DNA of 30,828 nt. Origin: CAZHOV01 sp964534315. Its GTDB lineage: Bacteria > Bacteroidota > Bacteroidia > Chitinophagales > Saprospiraceae. The stretch spans positions 1 through 30,828 of the forward strand of contig CAZHOV010000056.1 of assembly GCA_964534315.1 (NCBI GenBank), given 5' to 3'. The first letter of the stretch is position 1, and each line of letters begins with the position of its first letter. The notes below the pieces were generated by a model. It ran no database searches. It worked only from the letters and a program-made list of their open reading frames with translations, and was not told where the DNA came from. The position numbers and the translations under genes were made by a program. Below are positions 14,688-23,218 of the stretch, piece after piece.

Positions 14688-15920
14688 ATGGATATACTAC
14701 TCACCATAGGACTATTAATGGTTGTTGGCTACTCTGCCGGTTGGTTGCTCGACAAGGTAGGAGTGCCGCGGATTGTCGGATACATTGCAACAGGTATTGT
14801 GCTGAGCCCTCATACCATTAACTTTATTGACTACAGTGTTATTAAAGTCATGGAGCCTATACTCGAGATTTGCCTCACCTTTATTGCGTTCGAGGTGGGG
14901 GGTACTTTGAAATGGGCAAAGATCCGGCGCCATGAAAATGAGATCTTGAGTATTACCATTATGGCCAGCCTGGTCCCTTTTGTAATCATTGCGGTTGGCG
15001 TATACCTTTTCAGCCTTATTTTCCCTGCTTTATTCCCATTTGATCCCGCCAATTTAATCTTACTGGCGTTATTGCTTGGAGCCCTGGCCAGCCCGACCGC
15101 CCCGGCTGCTACCCTCGCTGTTATTCATGAATACAATGCCAAAGGTAAAGTGACCGATACGATCCTGGGAGTGGTAGCTCTGGATGATGTACTGGGGATT
15201 CTCTTATTTAGTATCACCATCTCCCTGATCTTTATTTTCCGGGAAGAACAGATCGGATTATTTGGTCATCCGATTCTGAATTCTGCCTACCAACTGATAG
15301 GCGCTATACTGATCGGTGTAGCACTGGGCTTCATTATAGACCCTATGTCCAAATTCTTTGAAATTAAAGGAGAAGGACAATGGGTGGTTATTCTTTTTTC
15401 GATTATCATCTTAAATGCAGGTATTTCCAATTTTGCAATGGTAGACGAATTATTATCTTCAATGGCCATGGGGATGGTTGTCGCCAATAAGTGCAGGCAA
15501 CGCACGATTATTTTCAGAATTCTAAGACGGTATACGGAAGACTTGATCTTTCTGTTTTTCTTCCTCCTCAGCGGTATGCATCTGGAGATTTCGACCATCC
15601 CCAAAGCAACCGTATTGATTATACTTTTTGTCTTATTACGAACAACAGGGAAATATGCCGGAACAGCGCTTGGAGCCCGTATGGTGAAAACAGACCCTTT
15701 GATTCAACGCTACACTGCAGGAGGACTATTACCCCAGGCAGGTGTAGTGATTGGTTTAGTATTGAGCGTCTACCAGCTAGATGCCTTTAAGGAAATCTCA
15801 GAAATATTATTGACCACCATCATGGGCGCTACCATTGTGCATGAACTGATCGGCCCCGCAGTAGCCAAGCGATCTTTGATAAAGGCGGGAGAAATAAAGC
15901 TGGAAGATCATAATAAATAA
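14688..15920 (+). CDS. CPA2-type cation:proton antiporter
   Basis: This 410-residue protein has about 12 membrane segments and fits the monovalent cation:proton antiporter-2 family. It would exchange protons for Na+ or K+ across the inner membrane. Characteristic segments are the opening GWLLDKVGVPRIVGYIATG, the extended segment LGALASPTAPAATLAVIHEY, and VVALDDVLGILLF with the paired aspartates that bind ion and proton. The last helix region contains TIMGATIVHELIGPAVAK. It lacks C-terminal TrkA-N or USP regulatory domains, which many homologues carry. It is complete. Confidence 0.9.
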   Translation: MDILLTIGLLMVVGYSAGWLLDKVGVPRIVGYIATGIVLSPHTINFIDYSVIKVMEPILEICLTFIAFEVGGTLKWAKIRRHENEILSITIMASLVPFVIIAVGVYLFSLIFPALFPFDPANLILLALLLGALASPTAPAATLAVIHEYNAKGKVTDTILGVVALDDVLGILLFSITISLIFIFREEQIGLFGHPILNSAYQLIGAILIGVALGFIIDPMSKFFEIKGEGQWVVILFSIIILNAGISNFAMVDELLSSMAMGMVVANKCRQRTIIFRILRRYTEDLIFLFFFLLSGMHLEISTIPKATVLIILFVLLRTTGKYAGTALGARMVKTDPLIQRYTAGGLLPQAGVVIGLVLSVYQLDAFKEISEILLTTIMGATIVHELIGPAVAKRSLIKAGEIKLEDHNK

Positions 15921-16039
15921 AAATTATTCCCTATTTTTAGGTGCAATTGGTAACCCGTTACCTATCAAACAAATACAAGAACACACAAAGCTAGTCCCAA
16001 CAAGATTCACTTATTTATCAATTATTAAAAGCCAACTTC

Positions 16040-16942
16040 ATGAGTCAACAAATGCTTTTAGTTGTCGTTGCATTAACAGTAATTGTTGGTGCTATCACAC
16101 TTATTATGGGGTTCTTAAAACTCACAAGAGGTGGAAGAAACCGAACCTCCATTCTCCTTGCAATTACAGTAGCCCTCTCTGCCATGTTGGCAACTTTCGG
16201 AGCCAGTTTTTCTATTTTGGATGCTTTGTTGGTTGATCTTCAGGTGGAAAGTTTTGATGCATTAAATAAATCAAAGCTTGTTCTGAAGGTATCTATCATT
16301 CTTATTGCAGTGAAATTATTTACCAGTCTTTTCAAACTGTACAATATCTCGGGAATCCTTAAAACCATTAGAGAAGATCTAGAAGGGCAACATGTTTTTT
16401 CAAAGAAGGAATTTAAAAAGTTAACGGTAGCGGAATGGGATGAGAAGCTTGCCAAAACCGTTGAGTCCAAAGCGAGATTCTTATTTACAGAATTGAGAAA
16501 CTTCTCTCAACTGGCCTTCTTTCAATCCGTTTCTGTCATTCTCCTGATTCAGTTTTTAAGTCAAGAAACTGCAGATTTCAATGGGGAAATGCAAAAAGAA
16601 TCGATCTTCTTCGCCATTGCCAATTGGGCCCTGTTCTTTGTACTTGATGACTGGAATATCATGCACGACTATTCCCAAAAGATGAAAGGGAATATTCTAA
16701 AAAATCACAAAAGAAAAATATGGGGGATCAACCTAATTTTACTTATATCCTGTCCTCTACTTTTGTTTGCGTTATTTAATATGCCCGGCAGTTCTGCCTC
16801 TAGTAACGATTTACCTTTTGTCTTCTTTTTTGCTGTTGTTTTAATTGCTACCTATTACTGGCGCACTTACCTCGACTTCAACAAATATATTGAAGAACCC
16901 AAGAAAAAGAAAGGCGCTAAAGAAGCCACTCAAACGGCTTAA
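16040..16942 (+). CDS. polytopic membrane protein of unknown function
   Basis: This 300-residue protein has about seven hydrophobic helices: roughly residues 4-27, 38-60, 82-100, 155-175, 188-202, 228-247 and 256-275. Between the third and fourth lies a charged cytosolic loop (TIREDLEGQHVFSKKEFKKL). The C-terminus is basic (EEPKKKKGAKEA). No transporter or enzyme motif is recognised. It is terminated by a strong palindrome at 16957-17000 and is convergent with the gene at 16999. Confidence 0.65.
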   Translation: MSQQMLLVVVALTVIVGAITLIMGFLKLTRGGRNRTSILLAITVALSAMLATFGASFSILDALLVDLQVESFDALNKSKLVLKVSIILIAVKLFTSLFKLYNISGILKTIREDLEGQHVFSKKEFKKLTVAEWDEKLAKTVESKARFLFTELRNFSQLAFFQSVSVILLIQFLSQETADFNGEMQKESIFFAIANWALFFVLDDWNIMHDYSQKMKGNILKNHKRKIWGINLILLISCPLLLFALFNMPGSSASSNDLPFVFFFAVVLIATYYWRTYLDFNKYIEEPKKKKGAKEATQTA

Positions 16943-16956
16943 TTCTTCCTAAGAAC

Positions 16957-17000
16957 AAAAGAAAGGGGCACTTTTCAATTGAAAAGTGCCCCTTTCTTTT
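16957..17000. terminator. bidirectional intrinsic terminator
   Basis: A 44-bp perfect palindrome has 16-bp GC-containing core arms (GAAAGGGGCACTTTTC and its complement) around AATT, extended by AAAA on the left and TTTT on the right, so a U-tract follows the hairpin on both strands. It lies between convergent genes. The TAA stop of the minus-strand gene (16999-17001) overlaps its edge. Confidence 0.92.
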
Positions 17001-17562
17001 ATTCCTCAATTACTTCATACACCGCTACCATCTCCACCTTTACCTGCAATTTACCTCTCCTTCCGTAAGGATTCTCCAACCCGATAAACAACTCCTCCAG
17101 TCCTTCATTTTCAATGTACCCTGCATGAGAAGGAAGATGTACGCCTCCCGCCAACGGTGGCTTGCGATACTGGCAATTTCTAAACTTCTGTATGTTTTCA
17201 AAATCCTCAATGATATAAGTGTTGAGGTATTTCTCCGTCTGGTCTGATTGGAGGAAATAAGCGAGTTGATCCGGCGCCACCTCCCGGTCAGAAGACTGTA
17301 ATTTTTCTAACAATTCTGCTGTAGGCTTTAGAGAAGCTTTCCCGGAAGCTACTGTAATCTCATAATATACCCCAACCGCATCTTCCGGCATAATAAAGGG
17401 TATCGTGGCCTTATTAGAGCAAGGGTAAGTTGTCCGGTTATTCATTTCCAACACCTCCGGAGTGTTCAACAGGTTTTCATAGCGATATTGTTGGGCCTGA
17501 GCTGTTGCAATACTAATTATTGTGATAAAAATCATCGAAGAAGAGAACAAAAGATTTTTCAT
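16999..17562 (-). CDS. exported protein of unknown function
   Basis: This 187-residue protein has a Sec signal peptide (KNLLFSSSMIFITIISIATA, cleavage probably after AQA). The mature part is mixed alpha/beta, with IPFIMPEDAVGVYYEITVA, a cysteine in TTYPCSNKATIP and another in FRNCQYRKPP, which could form a disulfide. It ends in a beta-rich segment (GKLQVKVEMVAVYEVIEE). I do not recognise the family. It stands alone, transcribed toward the terminator it shares with the membrane protein gene. Confidence 0.65.
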   Translation of the reverse strand: MKNLLFSSSMIFITIISIATAQAQQYRYENLLNTPEVLEMNNRTTYPCSNKATIPFIMPEDAVGVYYEITVASGKASLKPTAELLEKLQSSDREVAPDQLAYFLQSDQTEKYLNTYIIEDFENIQKFRNCQYRKPPLAGGVHLPSHAGYIENEGLEELFIGLENPYGRRGKLQVKVEMVAVYEVIEE

Positions 17563-17761
17563 GGTACTAATTTTTTTTCGTTATTTGATCATAACAAATA
17601 TGGCCCTGGATAGCAGCATTTCAAACTAAATAGGACCAAGTCATTCATTTGTTACACCACCTGTTTTTTGTCCCATTTCACCAGGTCGTCCAACAAATGA
17701 AGCCTTTGATACGCTAAACCGGCCTGTTTGCATTAAAAAATAAAATAAACCCGCAACAGTC

Positions 17762-19444
17762 ATGATCAAAAGAAGCTATACTTCCGGAACCAGTGATGTC
17801 CCACTCCTGGGAATCACGATAGGCGATCAATTCGATCAAACCGTCGCCAATTTTCCCGATAACGAAGCCCTCGTCGTACACCACCAAGATATCCGATGGA
17901 CCTATGCTGAGCTTAAAGAGCAGGTAGATATCTGCGCCAAAGCCCTGATCAGTCATGGTGTCCAAAAAGGAGACCGCGTTGGTATCTGGTCGCCCAATCG
18001 AGCCGAATGGACCGTTCTTCAATTTGCTACGGCTAAAATGGGTGCAGTATTAGTAAATGTCAATCCTTCCTACCGCCTACACGAGTTGAAGTATGCCCTT
18101 AATCAATCTGAATGTAGTACGATCGTCCTTGCCGATCAGTTCAAGTACTCCAACTACGTCGGGATGATCAACGAGCTGGCTCCTGAATTGAAATCGAGCC
18201 GCCCCGGACACCTTAACGCCGAAGAGCTCCCGCACCTGAAAACGATTATCGTCCTCAACGAAACGCCTCCGGCAGGAATGCTTTCGTGGAAAGCCTTCAT
18301 GGGTATGGGACCGCAGGTTAACGATACAGACCTACTCCGGCAGCAAGATACCCTTCAATTTGATGAACCGATCAATATTCAGTATACCAGCGGCACTACC
18401 GGCTACCCCAAAGGAGCTACCTTAAGCCACCACAATATCCTCAACAACGCTTACTTCATTGCGCGGAATATGAAGTTTTCCGAAAAGGACAGACTCATCA
18501 TTCCGGTACCCTTATACCACTGTTTTGGAATGGTACTCGGCAATCTCGGGTGCATGACGCACGGAGCTACCATGATCTATCCCAGCGAAGGCTTTGACCC
18601 ATTGGCAGTACTCGAAGCGGTAGAGAAGGAAAAAGCTACTGCCCTCTACGGCGTTCCCACCATGTTTATCGCAGAACTGGAACATCCCCAATTCCGTGAA
18701 TTTAGCTTGAAAAGCCTGCGTACAGGCATCATGGCCGGCGCCCCTTGTCCCATCGAAGTGATGAAAAAAGTGAAGACACTTATGCACATGAAAGATGTAC
18801 AGGTGGCTTATGGCATGACTGAAACCAGTCCGGTCAGCACGCAAACCAGGCTCGGTACACCTATTGAAAAGCAAGTGAGTACGGTCGGGCAGATCCTTCC
18901 CCACTTAGAAATCAAGATCGTTGATTGGGAAACGGGTAAAACAGCGCCAATAGGCGAAAAAGGAGAATTGTGTACCCGCGGATACAGCGTCATGCTGGGC
19001 TACTGGAATAATGAAAAACAAACCAAAGAGACGATTGACGATGCCCGATGGATACACTCCGGCGACCTGGCCACGATGGATGAAGAAGGCTACATTAAAA
19101 TTGTCGGGCGTATAAAAGATATGATCATCCGGGGCGGCGAGAATATCTATCCCCGAGAGATCGAAGAGTTCCTGTTCACTCACCCCAAAGTAGCCGAAGC
19201 TCAAGTCATTGGCGTTCCCGATCCCAAGTACGGCGAAGAAGTGATGGCCTGGATCAAACTACACGAGGATGAAACGGCTACGGAGGAAGAGATGAAGGAA
19301 TTCTGCAAAGGAAAAATTGCTCATTTTAAGATCCCGCGCTATTTCAAATTTACCGAAGAATTTCCGATGACGGTCACGGGTAAGGTGCGCAAGATTGATA
19401 TGCGGGAGATGAGTATCAAAGAGCTTCAATTGGAGACCGTTTGA
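17762..19444 (+). CDS. AMP-forming acyl-CoA synthetase (fatty acid-CoA ligase)
   Basis: This 560-residue ANL-superfamily enzyme activates a carboxylic acid with ATP to an acyl-AMP and then to acyl-CoA. The P-loop-like motif is QYTSGTTGYPKGATLSH. AYGMTETSPVS is the A5 motif, and IHSGDLATMDEEGYIKIVGR holds the adenylate-binding aspartate. DMIIRGGENIYPREIEEFL is the hinge and A8 motif, and TVTGKVRKIDM carries the catalytic lysine. The length and motif set match medium- or long-chain fatty acid ligases of the FadD/AcsF kind. It is cytosolic or membrane-associated. The alpha/beta hydrolase starts two bases after its stop, so the pair forms an operon and may act on related acyl compounds. Confidence 0.92.
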   Translation: MIKRSYTSGTSDVPLLGITIGDQFDQTVANFPDNEALVVHHQDIRWTYAELKEQVDICAKALISHGVQKGDRVGIWSPNRAEWTVLQFATAKMGAVLVNVNPSYRLHELKYALNQSECSTIVLADQFKYSNYVGMINELAPELKSSRPGHLNAEELPHLKTIIVLNETPPAGMLSWKAFMGMGPQVNDTDLLRQQDTLQFDEPINIQYTSGTTGYPKGATLSHHNILNNAYFIARNMKFSEKDRLIIPVPLYHCFGMVLGNLGCMTHGATMIYPSEGFDPLAVLEAVEKEKATALYGVPTMFIAELEHPQFREFSLKSLRTGIMAGAPCPIEVMKKVKTLMHMKDVQVAYGMTETSPVSTQTRLGTPIEKQVSTVGQILPHLEIKIVDWETGKTAPIGEKGELCTRGYSVMLGYWNNEKQTKETIDDARWIHSGDLATMDEEGYIKIVGRIKDMIIRGGENIYPREIEEFLFTHPKVAEAQVIGVPDPKYGEEVMAWIKLHEDETATEEEMKEFCKGKIAHFKIPRYFKFTEEFPMTVTGKVRKIDMREMSIKELQLETV

Positions 19445-19446
19445 TA

Positions 19447-20223
19447 ATGCCCCGAGCCACAGATAAATTTATCGATATCGAAGGAGTTATCCTCCGTTGC
19501 CGAAGGTTGGCCCCTCCTGTTTTGGAGGAAGGTTCACCTCTGGTATTTCTGCACGATGCCCTGGGCTCCATCCCGCAATGGAAAGATTTTCCGGAGCAGC
19601 TTGTCGCCCAATGCGGCCTGGAAGGTTGGCTCATCGAGCGGCAAGGGCATGGTCAGTCTTCTCCGATGAAGCGTAAGCGAACAAAAGACTATTTACACCA
19701 AGAAGCATTGGAGGTGCTCCCTGCCGTTCTGCAAAAGCTCCAAATTTCTAACCCTATTTTAATCGGCCATAGCGATGGGGGATCTATTGCCTTGCTTTAC
19801 GCTTCCCGCTTCCCCACCACAGCGGTTATTACCATAGCAGCGCACGTAATAGTTGAAGGACAAACGCTCAAGGGCATCCGCCAGACGCTTCAGGATAAAG
19901 CATTCATCCTACCAAAACTGATGAAGTACCACGGTAGTAAAGCCGAGACTTTATTTGATGCCTGGTGGCAAACCTGGATTGCGGAAGATTTCGTAGATTG
20001 GAATTTATTAAACCATATGAAGCATATTAATTGCCCTGTACTCGCTATTCAAAGCGATGAAGATGTATTTGGCAGTATGAAACAGGCTGAACAGATTGTA
20101 GCTCATACAAATGGGCAATCACTGATCGTGGAAGGTGGAGGGCATGCGCCGCATTTGAAGTATACAGAGGAGGTAGTTCAGGTAATTAAAATGTTTATAA
20201 AAAGTGTTTCAAAAAACTTATAA
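19447..20223 (+). CDS. alpha/beta hydrolase, operon partner of the acyl-CoA synthetase
   Basis: This alpha/beta-hydrolase has about 258 residues. I place its start at the ATG at 19447, two bases after the synthetase stop, rather than the TTG at 19441. Motifs are LVFLHDALGSIPQW (oxyanion region), GHSDGG with Ser109 as nucleophile, AIQSDEDVFGS with the acid, and EGGGHAPH with the histidine. HDALGS in place of HG is typical of some ester and thioester hydrolases. Tight coupling to the ligase suggests hydrolysis of acyl esters or thioesters, but the substrate is unknown. It has no signal peptide. Confidence 0.88.
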   Translation: MPRATDKFIDIEGVILRCRRLAPPVLEEGSPLVFLHDALGSIPQWKDFPEQLVAQCGLEGWLIERQGHGQSSPMKRKRTKDYLHQEALEVLPAVLQKLQISNPILIGHSDGGSIALLYASRFPTTAVITIAAHVIVEGQTLKGIRQTLQDKAFILPKLMKYHGSKAETLFDAWWQTWIAEDFVDWNLLNHMKHINCPVLAIQSDEDVFGSMKQAEQIVAHTNGQSLIVEGGGHAPHLKYTEEVVQVIKMFIKSVSKNL

Positions 20224-20262
20224 TGTTCCGATCCACCAAACTTTATTCTTTAATCAGAAAAA

Positions 20263-20787
20263 ATGGAAAACAAACCAGAGCATCAAAAAAAACGGGAGCG
20301 CCGGCTCCGTAACAGCCGCTATATTTACGAGGACTTCGTTGACGCTTCAAAAAAACTAAAGACACTGGGGGTTGCCTACACGCTGATCGGGCTGATCTAT
20401 GGAGGTACCGTTTTGGTTTTACAGGCAGATAGCCTTTTTCATGCCCTTATTTCGATCATCGTAGGCGGGCTATTTTTCTTTTTGGCTGGGTTAGTCGATT
20501 GGCACAGGCGTTTCCATATCCTTGCGGGATTAGTGATTGGGTTGGTGCTTATAGCTGCAGAGTTTATGTTGTTGGGTTATCCGGATCGTCTTGTGCCAGG
20601 TTTCGGGGAATTCCGGGGCAGGAAGTTTATTAATATTGGTACTATTCTCAACGACTTTTCTCCAATATTCTATTTCGTGCTCAAATTGGGGTTATTGTAC
20701 CCGTTTGTATTGATGCTCAACCAATACAAGAAAGTGCAGCAAATTCCGGAGGAGGTAAAAAAGGCTTTAAGGATCAATATTAAATAG
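20263..20787 (+). CDS. small polytopic membrane protein of unknown function
   Basis: This 174-residue protein starts with a very basic cytosolic stretch (KPEHQKKRERRLRNSRYIYE) followed by four likely helices: about residues 36-54, 60-78, 84-103 and 128-150. FFLAGLVDWHRRFHILAG is a recognisable loop between helices 2 and 3. No family is recognised. It lies 39 bp downstream of the hydrolase on the same strand. Confidence 0.6.
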   Translation: MENKPEHQKKRERRLRNSRYIYEDFVDASKKLKTLGVAYTLIGLIYGGTVLVLQADSLFHALISIIVGGLFFFLAGLVDWHRRFHILAGLVIGLVLIAAEFMLLGYPDRLVPGFGEFRGRKFINIGTILNDFSPIFYFVLKLGLLYPFVLMLNQYKKVQQIPEEVKKALRINIK

Positions 20788-20856
20788 CTTTCTTCGTTTA
20801 AACCATTTTTCATATCAGGGGTTTAGGAGATAAATTTTAGGACAAATCTAAATCTT

Positions 20857-21249
20857 ATGGCTGACTACGCTACTTTCGATCGCTCTACATTTCCATTAAT
20901 CACGATCACTTTCACCGGCGAAAAGCCGACGGAAGAAACCTTTCAGGAATACCTGGATGAGTGTTATGCCAATTATGATAAAAGAGAGCCCATCGCACTC
21001 GTTTTTGATGCTACTAAAGCGGTGAATCCCGGAATTGGGTACCAGCAAAAGCAGGGCAAATGGATGAAAGAACACGACGAGTTGATCAGCACCTACTGCC
21101 GGGGGATCGCTTATGTCATCCCTAATCCCCTCATCCGCAATGTCCTCAAACTGATTTTTGCGATTCAAAATAATGCGGTTCCTTTCAAGGTTTTTAAAAA
21201 CTATGAGGAAGGTGTCAATTGGGCGAAAGGGCAGATGGATGGAGAATAA
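20857..21249 (+). CDS. SpoIIAA-like (STAS/SEC14-like) domain protein
   Basis: This 130-residue single-domain protein resembles the SpoIIAA-like/STAS-SEC14 family: a beta strand FPLITITFTGEKPTEETF, then PIALVFDATKAVNPGIGYQQ, a helix KQGKWMKEHDELISTYC, RGIAYVIPNPLIRNVLKLIF and a final FKVFKNYEEGVNWAKGQM. In related proteins this fold binds lipids or acts as an anti-anti-sigma-like switch, but no phosphorylatable serine is evident here. It is cytosolic and intact. A truncated Uma2 fragment on the other strand abuts its 3' end. Confidence 0.65.
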   Translation: MADYATFDRSTFPLITITFTGEKPTEETFQEYLDECYANYDKREPIALVFDATKAVNPGIGYQQKQGKWMKEHDELISTYCRGIAYVIPNPLIRNVLKLIFAIQNNAVPFKVFKNYEEGVNWAKGQMDGE

Positions 21250-21343
21250 CAGCTCCCTTTTCATATTCATGTTTTAAAGGAGTAGCTTCTTCATGGTCTA
21301 CATATGCCTGAATGGAATAGGAATCTGTTTTTTGAACACCCAT
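21250..21343 (-). pseudogene. truncated Uma2 N-terminus
   Basis: Reading leftward from the ATG at 21343 the sequence encodes MGVQKTDSYSIQAYVDHEEA followed by TPLKHEYEKGA, then runs into the end of the neighbouring gene. The intact Uma2 at 4092 begins MGVQSIKYSTIQQYLEWEYK and continues SETKHEYEQGT, so the similarity is clear. Only about 31 codons survive, and the PD-(D/E)XK core is gone. Confidence 0.8.
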
Positions 21344-21391
21344 AAAATACCTTTTTAGGTAAGATAGTACATCAGGTGTAAATAAGCAAGT

Positions 21392-22630
21392 TTAAAATTG
21401 ATAGCCTAAGCTAAGCACTCCAGCCACTGGGATGATAAGATGTTGACAATCCTGCATCTTGGCAGATTGATCGATCGGAGTTTGTGCAGATACTTGCAAG
21501 CCCAGAAAAGTGTTTTTTACCACCTCTTTTCGCACCTGAATATTCAATTGGCCGAAAAAAGAAGTCTGGGCCTCGCCAGAGGGTTCCAGTGCTTGAATCT
21601 GGTCATTTTCGTCAATAAAGTCTGCCTCCGAAGCAAGCCAGGTAGATACCCCGAAACTTGCAGACGGCCCAATTTGAAAATTGCCCAGCTCCCAAAAGTA
21701 GCCTACGCCTACGCCAACACTTATTCGTTGGTGCTGATTGTAGAGCTGATAGGTAGTGATCGTTTCCATCAGTTGAATCGTTTCGGCTGTCCGGATGATT
21801 TGTTGGTCGCTTACCACAGCATGCTCCTGTCGGGACTGGTGAAACGTCAGATTTGCATCGGCAAAAAGAAAAAGTTGGTCTTTAAGAAACCATCGGTACT
21901 TTAAGCCCAGCACCTGGTTTAGATCGGCCTTTTCACGGTTCAGACCCGTGCAGTCAGAGCCCGAAAACAGATGATGATCGGTACCCAGTCCGCCAGTGAG
22001 TTCAAACTCGTTTCTCAGGAATACCTCTCGAGGGGTAGGTGAAAGCGGCTTTTTAGGGATGTCAATACTAGTATTTGAATCCATAGCCTCCAATAAGTGA
22101 ACATGAACCGGGAGCTTTGTTATCCAATACCTTTGCAGACCTTTTTCTTCTGTTGAAATCGAAGATACCGGAACAGCGGTGCTCTCCTCTTGCACGGCTG
22201 CTTCGGTCTTCTTATCTCCATCCTGGGGAGTGTTTTTAGGAATTGAAGCAGTTTTATCAACTCCTTTTTGGTAATAGATTTTAGGCAAGTTGGCATCGGC
22301 TTGTTCAGCAGATAGTTTTTGTGTTTTAGTATGAAAGGTCAAAAATGGCTTTTTGTCAATCGATGAATCCTGATCTTGAATTCGCGGCATTGCCTTTTCA
22401 TTGGTAGCGTTGCCTTCTTCAGGAACTGCTGCAGCAGGCTGTTCCTGATTGTCGGCTCCAGATTTAGGCATTAGCCATAAGCCGGTGACCGTAACCCCTA
22501 TCAGTAGGAATAGGACGATCAAAAACCCCCATCTTCGCTTTCGCTTGGGACGTTCGATTTTATTCCACAGGGCTTCTGGATTAAAGTCTTGTGGAGATTG
22601 ATGATCTAATTTATCTCTTAGGTTGCTCAT
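21392..22630 (-). CDS. membrane-anchored beta-barrel-like protein next to an ECF sigma factor
   Basis: This 412-residue protein has a short cytosolic N-terminus (SPQDFNPEALWNKIERPKRK), one membrane helix (about residues 35-54), a long polar linker, and a C-terminal region of alternating strands (KYRWFLKDQLFLFADANLTF, ISVGVGVGYFWELGNFQIGP) ending VLSLGYQF. This layout, with a sigma factor gene 9 bp upstream, is common in Bacteroidota. The N-terminus could act as an anti-sigma region and the C-terminus resembles outer-membrane barrels, although one chain spanning both membranes is hard to picture. Its function as an anti-sigma factor is inferred from position only. The gene is complete. Confidence 0.65.
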   Translation of the reverse strand: MSNLRDKLDHQSPQDFNPEALWNKIERPKRKRRWGFLIVLFLLIGVTVTGLWLMPKSGADNQEQPAAAVPEEGNATNEKAMPRIQDQDSSIDKKPFLTFHTKTQKLSAEQADANLPKIYYQKGVDKTASIPKNTPQDGDKKTEAAVQEESTAVPVSSISTEEKGLQRYWITKLPVHVHLLEAMDSNTSIDIPKKPLSPTPREVFLRNEFELTGGLGTDHHLFSGSDCTGLNREKADLNQVLGLKYRWFLKDQLFLFADANLTFHQSRQEHAVVSDQQIIRTAETIQLMETITTYQLYNQHQRISVGVGVGYFWELGNFQIGPSASFGVSTWLASEADFIDENDQIQALEPSGEAQTSFFGQLNIQVRKEVVKNTFLGLQVSAQTPIDQSAKMQDCQHLIIPVAGVLSLGYQF

Positions 22631-22639
22631 AACTATAAA

Positions 22640-23188
22640 TTAAGCTGCTTCGAATAACTCAATAGCCTTTCTCAATTGTTTCTTTGCTCTTGACAAATAC
22701 ACCCTACAACTATTGACATTGATTCCGGTCATTTCAGCGATTTCTTCATGGGAATAACCTTCGATCTCATGTAAGTTAAAAATGGTTCTCAGGTCATCGG
22801 GTAATCTAGAAATCAGCAATAGCAGGTGTTCAGCGTCTAGTTTATCTAAAAAAAGCTGCTCGTCCTTAACCTCCCATTCGTTATCCCACGAAGGTTCCCA
22901 TTTGGATTCTTTCTTTTGCACATCTATTGCGGTGTTGATACAAATGCGTCGTATCCAGGCTTTCAGGGTACCTTTTTGAGGATTGTATTTTTTGAGGGAA
23001 TGGAAAACTTTAGTAAAAGTAATTTGCAGGATATCTTCTGCAACCTCCTTGTTGAAACAATAGCGGTAAGCGGTGTTATACATAACATTTACGTACCGGT
23101 CATACAAAGCCCGTTGTGCCCGCTGATCAGAGCGGGCACAGGCCTGGGCAAGAGATTCATCTGATTTGTATGTTTTTGGTTTTCCCAA
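22640..23188 (-). CDS. ECF-type RNA polymerase sigma factor
   Basis: This 182-residue sigma-70 family protein has region 2 (YDRYVNVMYNTAYRYCFNKE, VAEDILQITFTKVFHSL, KAWIRRICINTAID) and region 4 (LISRLPDDLRTIFNLHEIEG, SHEEIAEMTGINVNSCRVYL, SRAKKQLRKAI) and no region 3, as in extracytoplasmic-function sigmas. It directs RNA polymerase to a small set of promoters, which cannot be read from this window. The barrel-like gene is 9 bp downstream and the large lipoprotein gene ends 30 bp upstream, all on the minus strand, so the three may form an operon. Confidence 0.92.
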   Translation of the reverse strand: MGKPKTYKSDESLAQACARSDQRAQRALYDRYVNVMYNTAYRYCFNKEVAEDILQITFTKVFHSLKKYNPQKGTLKAWIRRICINTAIDVQKKESKWEPSWDNEWEVKDEQLFLDKLDAEHLLLLISRLPDDLRTIFNLHEIEGYSHEEIAEMTGINVNSCRVYLSRAKKQLRKAIELFEAA

Positions 23189-23218
23189 AAAAGTAATTAG
23201 ATTTTTCTAGATAACAGT

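Noticed and set aside
15949..15962. Hairpin GGTAAC-CC-GTTACC between the antiporter and the membrane protein genes
   Set aside because: The stem is only six bases with a minimal loop and no U-tract, so I do not list it as a feature.
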